Source of the DNA: Penium margaritaceum
Lineage: Eukaryota; Streptophyta; Zygnematophyceae; Desmidiales; Peniaceae
DNA: 56,780 bases
Reading direction: 5' to 3'
Assembly (NCBI GenBank): GCA_023375785.1
Contig: SZWC01001576.1
Location: 72,751 to 129,530 of the forward strand
The number at the start of each line of letters is the position of its first letter. Position 1 is the first letter of the stretch. Below, piece by piece: positions 34,731 to 45,330 of this stretch. The notes under the pieces were generated by a model. It worked only from the letters and a program-made list of their open reading frames with translations, was not told the origin of the DNA and did not search any database. The translations under genes were made by a program, and so were the position numbers.

Positions 34731-37700
34731 TCTCTGGCTTCTTCCACCGTTCTCTGGCTTGCTCCACTGGTCTCTGGCTTGCTCCACCTTGCTCTGGCCT
34801 GCTCCACCGTTCTCTGTCTTGCTGCACTTTTCTCTGGCTTGATCCACCGTTCTCTAGCTTGCTCCACCTTTCCCTGGCCTGCTCCACCTTTCTCTGGCTT
34901 GCTCCACCTTTCTCTGGCTTGCTCCATCGTTCTCTGGATTGCTATACCTTTATCTAGCTTGGTCCAAAATTTTCTGGCTTGCTCCACCATTCTCTGAATT
35001 GCTCCACTGTTCTCTGGCTTGCTCCACTGATTCTCTGGATTTCTCCACCTTTCTCTAGCCTACTCTGCCTTCCCCTCGCGTGCTCCACCATTCTCTGGCT
35101 TGGTCCACCTTTCTCTGGCTTGCTCTACCTTTCTTTAGCTTGCGCCACCGTTCTCTGGCTTGCTCCATAGTTCTCTGGCTTTCTCCACCGTTCTCTGGCT
35201 TGCTCCACCATTCTGTGGCCTGTTCCGCCTCTCTCTAACTTGTTCTACCTCTCTCTGGCTTGCTCCACCGTTCTCTGGCTTGCTCCACCTTTCTCTGGCT
35301 TGCTCCACTGTTCTCTGGCTTGCTCCACCGTTCTCTGGCTTGCTCCACCTCTCTTTGGCTTGCTCCACTGTTCTCTGACCTGCTCCACCCTTGTCTGGCC
35401 TGCTCCACCTTTCACTGGCTTGATCGACCTTTCCCTGGCTTTCTCCACCTTTCTCAGGGTTTCTCCATCTTTCTCTGTTTTGTTCCACCTTTCCCTGGCT
35501 TGCTCCACCTTTCTGTGGCTTACTTCACCTTTCCCTGGCTTGCTCCACCTTCATCTGGCTTGCTCTACCTTTCTTTGGCTTGCTCCACCTTTCTCTGGAC
35601 TTCTCCCCCCTTCTCTGGCATGCTCCACCTTTCTCTTGCTTGCTCCACCATTCTTGGACTTGCTCCACCTTTCTCTGACTTGCTCAACCTTTCTCTGGCT
35701 TGCTCTACCTTTCTGTGGCTTGCTCCACCTTTCCGTGGCTTGCTCCACCGTTCTCTGGCTTGCTCTACCATTCTCTGGCTTGCTCCACCTTTCTCTGGCT
35801 TGCTCCACCTTTTTCTCGCTTGCTCCACCTTTCCCTGGCTTTCCGCACCTTTCACTAGCTTGCTCTGCTGTTCTCTGGCTTGCTCCAACGTTTTATGCTT
35901 GCTCCACCGTTCTCTGGCTTGCTCCACCATTCTCTGGCACGCTTCACCTTTCAGTGGCTTGGTCCACCTTTCTCTGGCTTGCTCCACCGTTCTCTGGCTT
36001 GCTCCACCTTGCTCTTGCTTGCTCCACCTTTCTTTGGCCAACTGTACCTTTTTCAGGCTTTCTCCACATTTCCCTGGCTTGATCCACTTTTCTCTGGCTT
36101 GCTCCACCTTTCTCTGGCTTGGTCTACCTTTCTCTGGCTTGCTCCACCTTGCTCTGGCTTGCTCCACCTTTCTCTCGCTTGCTCCACCTTTCTCTCGCTT
36201 GCTCTACCTTTCTCTGGCTTGCTCCACTGTTCTCTGGCTTGCTCCAGTTTCTTTGGCTTGCTCCACCATTCTCTGGCTTGCTCCACCTTTCTCTGGATTG
36301 CTCTACATTTCTCTGGCTTGGTCCACCTTTCCTTGGCTTGCTCCACCTTTCTCTAGATTGCTCCACTTTTCTCTGGCTTGCTCCACCTTTCTCGTGCTAG
36401 CTCCACTGTTCTCCGGCTTGCTCCACCATTCTCTGGCTTGCTGCACCTTTCCCTGGATTGCTCCACCGTTTTCTGGCTTGCTCCACGTTTCCCTGGCTTG
36501 CTCAAACATTCTCTGGCTTGCTCCACCTTTATCTGATTTGCTCCACTTTTCACTGGCTTGCTTCACCTTTCCCTGGTTTGCTCCAATTTCCTCCCGATTG
36601 CTCTACCTTTCTTTGGCTTCCTCCACCTTTCTCTGGTTTGCTCCACCTTTTTTGGCTTGCTCAACCTTTCCCTGGCTTGCTCCACCATTATCTGAATTGC
36701 TCCACCTTTCTCTTGCTTGCTCCACCGTTCTCTGATTTGCTCGACCTTTCTCTGGCTTGCTCCCACTGTTCCTGGCTTGCTCCACTTTTCTTTGGCTTCC
36801 TCCACCTATCTGTGCCTTTCTCCACATCTCCATGGCTTGCTCCACCTTTCTCTTGCTTGCTCCACCTTTTCTGGCTTTTTCCACATTTCTTTGGCTTGCT
36901 GCACCGTTCCCTGGCTTGCTCCACCATGCTCTGGCTTGCTCCACCGTTTTCTGGCTTGCTTAACCATTCTTTGGCTTGCTCCACCTGTATCTGGCTATCT
37001 CCACCTTTCTTTGACTTGCTCCACCTTTCTCTAGCTTGCTCCACCTTTCGCTGGCTTGCTCCACCTTTCTCTGGCTTGCTTGACAATTCTTCGACTTGCT
37101 CCACTGTTCTCTGACTTACTCCACCTTTCTCTGGCTTGCTACACCTTTCCCTGGCTTGTTCCACCTTTCTGTGGCTTGCTCCACCATTCTCTGGCTTGCT
37201 TCACCTTTCTCTGTCTTGCTCCACCTTTCTCTGGCTTGCTCCACCATTCTCTAGCTTGCTCCACCGTCCTCTAACTTGCTTCACCTTTCCCTGGCTTGCT
37301 GCACCTTTCTCTGCCTTGCGCCCCCTATCTCTGGATTGCTCTACCTTTATCTGGCTTGCTGCACCTTCCTCTGGCTTGCTCCACGTTTCTTTGGCTTGCT
37401 GGAATGATATGTGTTGTTCTTCAACTTTCTCTGACTTTCTCCACCTTTCTCTGGATGGCTTCACCTTCCTCTGGCCTACTCAACTTTTCTTTGGCCAGCT
37501 ACACCATTCTCTGGCTTGCTCCACCGTCCTTTGGCTTGCTTCACCTTTCCCTGGCTTGCTCCACATTTCTCTGGCTTGCTCCACCTATTCGTGGGTTGCT
37601 CCACCATTCTCTGCCTTGCTCCACCTTTCTCTAGCCTGCTCCACCGTTCTCTGGTTTGCTCCACCGTTCTTTGGCTTGCTCCACCTTTCCCTGGCCTGCT

Positions 37701-40306
37701 CCACCTTTCTCTGGCTTGCTCCACCTTCCCCTGCTGGGTATACCTTTTTCTGGCTTGCTTCACCATTTCCTGGCTTGCTCCACCTTTCTCTGGCTTGTGC
37801 CGTCGTTCTCTGGCTTGCTCCACCGTTCCCTTGCCTGCTCCAACGTTCCCTCGCTTTCTCCAACTTTGTTTGGCTTGCTCTACTTTTCTCTGGATCGCTC
37901 TAACTTTCTCAGGATATCTCCACCTTTACTGGCTTGCCCGACCTTTCTCTGGCCCCCTCCTCCATTTTCTGGCCTACTCCACCTTTCTTTTGCTTGCTCC
38001 AGCTTCCTCTGGCTTTCTTCACATTTCTATGGCTTGCTCCAGCTTTCTCTGGCTTGCTCCACCATTCTCTGGCTTGCCCTAGCGTTCTCTGGCTTGCTCC
38101 ACCATTCTCTGGCTTGCTCTACCATTCTCTTGCTTACTCCACCTTTCTCTGGCTTGCTAAATCTTTCTCTGGCTTGCTCCACCTTTCCCTGGCTTGCTCC
38201 ACCTTTCTCTTGCTTGCTCCACCTTCTCTAACTTGCTCCACCATTCTGTGGCTTGCTCCACCATACTATAGCTTGCTCCTCCGTTCACTGGCTTGCTGCA
38301 CTTTATTTTGGCTTGCTTCACCTTCCCCTTATTTGCTCCACCTTTCTCTGGCTTTCTCAACCTTTCTCTGGCTTGCTCATCCTTTCCCTGTCTTGCCCCA
38401 CCTTTCTCTGGCTTGATCCACCATTCACTGGCTTACTCCACCTTTCTATGGGTTATTCCATAGTTCTCTGGCTTGCTCCACCTTTCTATGGATTGCTCCA
38501 CTGTTCTCTGGCTTGCTTCACCTTTCTCTGGCTTGCTCCTTTATTCTGTCGCTTGCTTCACCGTTCTCTTGCTTGCTCAAACTTCCCCTGCCTTTCTCCA
38601 CCTTTATCCGGTTTGCTCAACCTTTCTGTGGCTTGCTTCACCAATCTCTGGCTTGCTCAACCTTTCTGTGGCTTGCTCCACCTTTCCCTGGCTTGCACCA
38701 CCTTTTCTGGCCTGCTTCACCTTTCTCTGGCTTGGTACACCGTTCTCTTGCCTCCTCCACTGTTCTCTGGCTTGCTCCACCTTTTCATGGCTTGCTCAAC
38801 CTTTTTCTGGCTTGCTCCACCTTTCCCTCGCTTGCTCCACCTTTCTCCAGCTTGTTCCATCTTTCTCTGGCCTGCTCCATCGTTCTCTAACTTACTCCAC
38901 CGTTCTCTGGCTTGTTCCAACTTTCTGTTGCTTGCTCCACATTTCTTTGGCTTGCCCCACCTTGCTCTCGCCTGATCCACCGTTCTCTGGCTTGCTCCAC
39001 ATTTCTCTGGCTTGCTCCACCTTTCCCTTGCTTGCTCCACCTTTCTCTGGCTTGCTCCACCGTTCTCTGTTTTGCTCCACCATTCTTTGGAGTGCTCCAT
39101 TGTTCTCTGGCTTGCTCCACCTTTCTCTGGCTTGCTCCACCTTTGTCTGGCTTGCTCCATCTTTCTCTGGCTTGATCTACATTTTTCTGGCTTGCTCCAC
39201 CTTTCTGTGGCATGCTCCACCTTTATCTGGCTTGCTCCTCCGTTCTCTTGCTTGCTCCACCATTGTCTGGCTTGCCTTACTGTTCATTGGATTGCTCCAC
39301 CGTTCTCTTGCTTGCTCCACCTTTTCGTGGCTTGCTCCACCTTTCTCTGGCTTGCACCACCTTCCCCTGGCTTGCTCCACCTTTCTCTGGCTTGCTCTAC
39401 CTTTCCCTGGCTTGCTCCACCATTCTCTGGCTTGCTCCACATTTCTCTGGCCTGCTCCACTGTTCTCTGGCTTGTTCCAATTTTCTCTGGTCTGCTCCAC
39501 CTTTCCCTGACTTGGTCCACCTTTCTCTGGCTTGCTCTACCTTTGTATGGCTTGTTCCATCTTTCTCTGGCTTGCTCCAACTTTCTCTAGCTTGCTCCAC
39601 CGTTCTTTGGCTTGCTCCACCTTTCTCTAGCTTGCTCCACCGTTCTCTTGCTTCCTCCCTCTTTCCATGGCTTTCTCCACCTCTCTCTGGCTTGCTCTAC
39701 TGTCTTCTGGCTGGATCCACCGTTCTCTTCTCTGGCTTGCTCCACCTTTCTCTTGCTTGATCCACGATTCTTTGGCTCACTTCACCTTTCTCTGGTTTGC
39801 TCCACCGTTCTCTGGTTTGCTCCACCTTTCTCTGGCTTCCTCCCGCTTTCTCTGACATCTCACCTTTCTCTGGCTTACTCCATCTTTCTCTGGCTTGCTC
39901 CACCTTTCTCTGGCTTGCTCCACCTTTTTCTGGCTTGCTCCACCATTCTCTGGCTTGCTCCACCTTTCACTGGCTTGCTCCACCTTTCTCTGGTTTGCTC
40001 CATCTTTCTCTTGCCTGCTCCACTGTTCTCTGGTTTGTTCCCCCGTTCTCTGGCTTGATCCACCTTTGCCTTGCCTGCTTCACCTTGCTCTGGATTGCTC
40101 CACCTTTCTCTGGCTTTTTCCACCTTCCCCTACTGGCTCCACCTTTCTCTGGCTTACTCCACCTTTCCCTGGCTTGCTCCACCTTTCTCTGGCTTGCTCC
40201 ACCTTTCTTTGTCTTTCTCCATCTTTCTGTGGCTTGCTCCAGCATTCTCTGGCTTGCTGCACCTTTCTTTAGCTTACTCAACTATTTTCTGGCTTGCTCC
40301 ACCTTT
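34731..40306 (+). repeat. 20-bp minisatellite array, block 5
   Basis: Same unit and orientation, about 280 copies. It includes a segment (roughly 35040-36300) matching roughly 30830-32100 of block 4 at an offset of about 4.2 kb, shown by shared rare variants. It ends abruptly at the 192-bp satellite. Confidence 0.97.
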
Positions 40307-41520
40307 CGATAAGTAGTATTCTCAAACCATTATTTCTCCCTCTAACTAATCGTGACTCGCATTATGCATTTTCACTTTGCAGCACACAGTGAAACTCTTT
40401 GGTCATGGTTAATGACATATGCCTTTTTTGGTTGGTCATTGTGCATGATAGCCACACCGTGCCCCTACTTATTGAAGGTCTTTGTAGTTGCTAGTCAATA
40501 ACTAGTATTCCCAAACCATTGTTCCCCCCCTCTCACCATTTGTGACTTGTATTATTAGTTGTCAATGTTGACCACACATTGTGAAATTCTTTGGTCATGG
40601 TCAGTGACATATGCCGACGTTGATTGGTCATTGTGCATGGTAGCCACACCATGACACTTATAATTGAAGGTCGTTTTACTCGCTAGTCGATAACTAGTAT
40701 CTCCAAATCATTGCTTCCGCCTCTGACCATTCGTGACTCGTATTATGAGTTGTCAACGTTGACCACACATAGTGAAGTTATTTGGGCATGATCAGTGACA
40801 TATGCCTACATTGGTTGGTTATTATGCATTGTATCCACATTGTGCCACTACGCATTGAAGCTCTTTGTACTTGCTAGTTGGTACCTAGTTGTCTCATATC
40901 ATTGTTTCTCCCTCTGACCATTTGTGACTTGTATTATGAGTTGTTAATGTTGACCACACATAGTGAAACTCTTTGGTCATTTTCAGTGACATATTCCTTC
41001 TTTGGTTGGTCATCGTGCATGATAGCCACACCGTGCCACTTATTATTGAATGTTTTTGTACTTGCTAGTTGATAACTATTATCTGCAAACCTCTGTTCCC
41101 CCCTCTCGACATTTGTGACTCAAATATTGAGCTGTCAATGTTGACCGCACAGAGTAGAATTCTTTGGACATGGTCTGTGATTTATGCCTACTTTGGTCGG
41201 TCATTGTGCATTGTAGCAACAGCGTGCCACTACTTATTGAACGTCTTTGTACTTATCAGTCGATATCTAGCATTAACAAACCATTGCTTCCTTCTCTGAC
41301 CATTTGTGAATCGTATCATGAGTTGTCAACATTGACCACACATAGAAAAATTTCTTGGTCATGGTCAGTGACATATGCCTACTTTGGTTGGTCACTGTGC
41401 ATGGTAGCCACACCTCGCCACTACTTATTGAAGGTAGTTGTACTTGTTACGATAACTGGTATTCCAAATCCATCGTTTCCCCCTCTGACCATGTGTGACT
41501 CGCATTATGAGTTGTCAATG
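40307..41520 (+). repeat. ~192-bp satellite, left block
   Basis: About six tandem copies with a period near 192 bp. The landmark TTTGGTCATGG starts at about 40398, 40590, 40972 and 41356 (one copy between has TTTGGGCATGA). Other conserved parts are GTAGCCACACCGTGCC, AAACCATTGTT and GAGTTGTCAATGTTGACC. The period is close to a nucleosome repeat. Short ORFs are by-products. It is the reverse complement of the satellite at 49951-55132. Confidence 0.93.
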
Positions 41521-42600
41521 TTACGCCCTACTTGCGTCCTACTTGCACCTTACTTGCGCCCTAGTTGTTACCTACTTACACCCTTGTTGCGTCCTAGTTG
41601 CACCCCAGTTGCGCACTAGTTGCACCTCAGTTAGGTACTAGCTACGCCCTGGTTGCACCCTAGTTGTGTTCTCGTTGCACCCTTGTTGCGTCCTAGTTGT
41701 GCCCTATTTTCTCCCTAGTTGCACCCTCGTTGCGCCCTAGTTGCACCCTAGTTACGCCCTAGTTGTGTCCTAGTTGCGCCATAGTTGCGGATCAGTTGGA
41801 CACTAGCTACGCATTAGTTGTACCCTAGTTGCACCCTAGTTACGCCCGACTTGTGCCCTAGTTGCGTCCTAGTTGCGCCTGAGTAAGGCACCAGGTATGC
41901 CTTAGTTTCGCCCTAGTTACACCATAGTTACGCCCTAGTTGCGCCCTACTTGCATCCTACTTTCGTCCTAGTTGCGCCCTAGTTGCGCCTTAGTTACGCC
42001 CTAGTTACGCCCTATTTGTGCCCTACTTGTGCCCTACTTACGTCCTAGTTGCCCCCTAGTTGCGCCCTACTTGTGCCCTACTTGTTCCCTAGTTGCATCC
42101 TAGCTGCGCCATAGTTGCGCCCTAGTTGTGCCCTAGTTGCATCCTAGTTGTGCCCTAGCTATGCCATACTTGTTCCCTACTTGCGTCCTACTTGCGCCCT
42201 AGTTGCGTCCTACTTGCGACCTACTTGCACCCTGCTTGCACCCTAATTGTGCCCTAGTTTGGCCCTACTTGCATCCTACTTGCGCCATACTTGCGCCCTA
42301 GCTGCGCCCTAGTCGCGCCCTAGTTGCGTCATGGTTGCTTCCTAGTTATGCCCCACTTTTACCCTACATGCTTCCTACTTGCGGCCTAGTTGCACCCTAC
42401 TTGTACCCTAGTTGCACCCTAGTTGTGCCTCAGTTGGACACTAGCTACGCCCTAGTTGTGCCCTAGTTGTGCCCTAGTTGTTCCCTAGTTGCACCCTACT
42501 TGTTACCCTACTTACGTCCTAGTTACGTCCTACTTGCATCGTAGTTACGCCCGACTTGCGCCCTAGTTGCGGCCTAGTTACTCCTCAGTTGGAAACTAGC
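41521..42600. repeat. 11-bp minisatellite array, left part
   Basis: About 98 copies of an 11-bp unit of the type CCTACTTGCGC, with variants CCTAGTTGCAC and CCTAGTTACGC. A longer marker, CAGTTGG.CACTAGCTACGCC, recurs at about 41620, 41797 and 42432 and shows higher-order structure. The last copy is cut by element E. Confidence 0.95.
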
Positions 42601-43300
42601 TGTTGGCCTGAGGGTGAGTGTGCACCCTGGAGGGTCCCTAGCAGTGGCTGGTTTACACCACCAACTCTTTTTGGAGAGACTGAAACTGTGGAGGCAACTA
42701 GTTCCAAGGATGGCAGAAATCTGGCCAGAGATTGAGGCAATAGTTTTTGCCTGAATTGACTGGGAATAAACTCTTTGACAAGGCTCTCAAGAAGTGGCAT
42801 TTTATAACCACTGATCTAAGCTTTCCATAACACCAAAGCATGCCAGATTTGGAGCTTCCTAGCACATTCTATGGCTTCTAGAGTGGCCCTTGGTAGGCTG
42901 TCCTTTTCCCACCTAGGAAGGCATCCCTCCCTTCCTCTAGAAGCTTCTGCCCCTTCCTAGATTCCTCAGCTTGCTTCTAGTAGGAGGGAAGGTTTCAAGA
43001 AGACCAAGACGCCTCTAGATACCTTGTAGGACAAGTCACCCCTTCTAGAAGGCGTGCCACCTTCCTGGACCCTCACCTGTCCTTCTAGAAACTTAAAGAG
43101 GAACTCTACAGGTTGAGCTAGCTTCCCGGCATCTATTTTCCACCTCCCTTGAGGCAGGGCAGAATCTCATCTTGTGGGACTTGAACCCAGGCCCCTGCCT
43201 CTAGAGATGGACACCATTAACCACTAAGCCACTACGGCTTGTCTTTTTGGTGTTCTTTTTTGGAGTCACTCCTGCCATTGTGAGGAGCATCACTCCAACA
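42601..43300 (-). repeat. Element E 3' LTR
   Basis: 700 bp, plus-strand ends TGTTGGCCTGAGGG and CATCACTCCAACA (TGTTGG/CCAACA inverted ends). Its inner edge adjoins the purine tract. It matches 46662-47361 and solo LTR D. Confidence 0.96.
43177..43238 (-). promoter_or_regulatory. tRNA-like Pol III boxes in element E 3' LTR
   Basis: The minus strand carries an A box TGGCTTAGTGG (43221-43231) and a B box GGTTCAAGTCC (43177-43187) 33 bases apart, as in a tRNA gene. TGGCTTAGTGGTTAA resembles the start of class-II (Ser/Leu) tRNAs. Four of five T-arm stem pairs can form, but the acceptor stem does not pair. This is therefore a tRNA-derived or tRNA-mimicking promoter head near the start of the LTR, not a functional tRNA. 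Confidence 0.65.
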
Positions 43301-43311
43301 ATCTCCCCCTT
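43301..43311 (-). other. Element E polypurine tract
   Basis: The minus strand reads AAGGGGGAGAT directly before the 3' LTR. This is a typical Ty1-copia purine tract and confirms minus orientation. Confidence 0.88.
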
Positions 43312-43357
43312 GCGCATCACCCATGGCAGTTGTCCATGCCCAACCTGCAACTGAGGA

Positions 43358-43441
43358 TCATTTCTCCTCATGGGAGGTGAGCTTACATTTTATTGCTCCC
43401 TCCCACTCAGCCCCATCCTTCTGGTGCAGTGCCTCCTTCAT
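43358..43441 (-). pseudogene. Reverse transcriptase N-terminal remnant of element E
   Basis: 27 codons on the minus strand with the pattern KEAL....GAEWEGAI, ending HEEK and a stop. Ty1-copia reverse transcriptase begins with an EAL......W..AM segment, so this is very likely its first part. It lies in a different frame from the integrase ORF that overlaps it upstream, so a frameshift separates them. Everything beyond, including the catalytic YVDD region and RNase H, is absent. Only about 45 bases separate this stop from the purine tract, which points to one internal deletion. Confidence 0.6.
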
Positions 43442-43478
43442 GCTCCTCTTGCGTGAAGAAGACTTGTGCGAACCTAGT

Positions 43479-44732
43479 TCAGATGCCCTTGTCGGCATCG
43501 TGCCTTTTAGTCTTTCTTTGCACACGGCTGCTCGTGCGGGGCTCTTGAGGCGGTTGTTGTTGTTGCTGTCCCCTTTCGGCGCCATCCTCTCCAAGCGCCT
43601 GCTCCCCCTCTCTTGGAGACCTTGGAGACATCTGTCGACTCCCCGTCTCCACGTCCATCTCCAATGCTTTGGATTCTTCATCCAGACTGGCCGGAACAAA
43701 TTCTGTCGCTTGCCCATCCCTCAAGCGATGCTCTCCGGTTGGTGGTGATGTGAGGATGTCACCCTCATTCACGTCCTCCGGCGTCTCCCCCTCAAGGAGT
43801 GGCATCCACTCCCCCCTCTTGGAGAGACCTGCCTCCTTGTCTGTCCAACGGCTTTTCTCGTTGAACGTGACGTCGCGACTCCGCACAATCTGCTGCCTCC
43901 TTGGGTCAAAGAGCCGGTACGCCTTGCTTCCGCTCTCATATCCAAGGAAAATACACCGGCGGGTTTGTGAGTCCATCTTGCACCGTCCTTCCCGTGCCTG
44001 CAAAACCGCATGTGCAACACAACCAAACGTGCGGAGGTGACCCACCGCCGGCTTCCTCCCGCTCCACACCTCTTGTGGCGTCTTCCACGTTTTGCTCTCC
44101 TTGTCCGTCAACAGCTTTGTCGGCATGAGATTCATGATGTACGCTACTGTCCTTGCCGCCTCCGCCCAATAGCGTTGTGTAAGGCTAGCGTCGCTCAACA
44201 TGGATCGCACCATGTTAAGGATTGTGCGATTCGCTCTCTCTGCGACACCATTCTGTTGTCGAGAGTGTGGAGTTGTTTTCTGCCACTCAATCCCCTTGCT
44301 CTTCATCCACCCAAGGCACCTCGCATATTCACCTCCGTTTTCACTCCGGAATGCCTTCACCTTCAACTCTGTTTGCCGCTCCACTTCTGCCACAAACTCC
44401 AGCATGCACACAAGGACCTCGCTCTTCTGCTTCATTAGGTAGAGGTAGAGTTTCCGGCTGTGGTTGTCGATGAAGGTGAGGAAGTAGCCAGCTCCGCCGA
44501 TGGAGCTCTCAAGCGGTCCACACACATCTGTGTATACCACGACCAGTTTTGCCGATGCACATGTCCCCTTGGCCACAAACAGCTGCCAAGTTGAATTGTC
44601 AATGATGCATGGCTCACACACGTTCTCCTTGGTTCCATCAAGGCTGCTGATTTGGAGACCCCGCACCACTTCCCTCTTAGCCATCTCCTTCACTGTCGAT
44701 GGAGAAATGTGGCAGAGTCGGCGGTGCCATAG
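43479..44732 (-). pseudogene. Ty1-copia integrase (5' part cut off by nested LTR F)
   Basis: The minus-strand open frame runs to 44762, but its first ~10 codons come from inserted LTR F. Residues here count from that ATG. It inserts element cDNA into chromosomal DNA. The zinc-binding motif is present: H13 and H18 (WHRRLCH), C49 and C52 (CEPC). The catalytic triad is complete: D79 in VYTDVCGP, D99 in FIDNHSR, E145 in NGGEY. The conserved TPHSRQQNGVAERANRT motif follows at ~164-180. After that come the polymerase-linked SH3-like domain (~228-300, FGCVAHAV..FLGYESGSKAYRLFD) and an acidic/Gln-rich linker to the stop at 43479. The usual Gly in LWHRRLGH is Cys. The frame ends before reverse transcriptase because of a frameshift. 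The coding domain is well preserved, but it is separated from its start by F. Confidence 0.93.
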
Positions 44733-45330
44733 TGTTATGTTCTGTGTATGCCCCTGGTCCAATCAGCGGAAGATTTAGACTGGGTATGCACTGCGCTTGT
44801 AGCGCAAGTCCCCCAGCGACATGCAAGAGAGGCTAAGAGAGACAAGGCATGCACTACTCATCCTTGTGGAGTAAGTCCCCTTGGTCTACTCTTGGTAGTG
44901 TACCTGGTGCATGCTCCTTAGGANCATGTCATCAAAGCTGATGACACTGTCTAGGGTGGCCTTGGGGGGAGGTCCCTCCAAGGAGCCACTGGGAGCACTG
45001 ACCAGAGACTATATAAGGCCTGTCATTTGCATGTGATTGTATCATCATCTCTTACTCTTGAGACTTGGGAGAAAACTAATCCCTTGTTGGCCACCAAGAA
45101 AGAGTCTAAAGAACAAGTGCAAGTGCACACTTTGGTGTGTAGCATTGCCAGTTGGGTGAGAGTTTGGAACACTCTCCGGCCACGGTTGGGACAAGCTAAG
45201 TGAACCTTTCAGTGTGGAAACACCACTCCGTGGGTGATCTCTACCTTGGTTGAAATACCAAGGGCGGTCGGCGGTTTGCCTGTCGGCGCCGTTTACTCTA
45301 GACCGTGGCCAAGTGCGGAGTGACACATAG
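44728..45330 (+). mobile_element. Nested solo LTR F with CATAG target duplication
   Basis: A 593-bp insertion (44733-45325) with ends TGTTATGTTC and GGAGTGACA, flanked by CATAG at 44728-44732 and 45326-45330. It sits inside the coding region of element E at the protease/integrase junction. A TATA box (ACTATATAAGG, about 45010-45016) reads on the plus strand, so F is probably oriented opposite to E. It has no internal region, so it is a solo LTR, and its sequence is unrelated to the other LTRs here. One undetermined base lies at 44924. If F and one CATAG copy were absent, the two E coding frames would be in phase. F is therefore the later event and the cause of that break. Confidence 0.92.

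Noticed and set aside
40878..41619. Short ORFs in the 192-bp satellite
   Set aside because: They are broken in most copies and out of frame between copies, since 192-bp periodicity with indels does not preserve them.
43177..43238. Functional tRNA-Ser or tRNA-Leu gene
   Set aside because: The A and B boxes fit, but the acceptor stem does not pair, no clear anticodon arm is visible, and the sequence is part of an LTR present in three copies.
43323..43748. Plus-strand ORFs opposite integrase and gag of element E (for example 43323-43748, 44010-44438, 46301-46672)
   Set aside because: They are antisense shadows of clearly identified minus-strand retroelement coding regions and have no recognisable domains.
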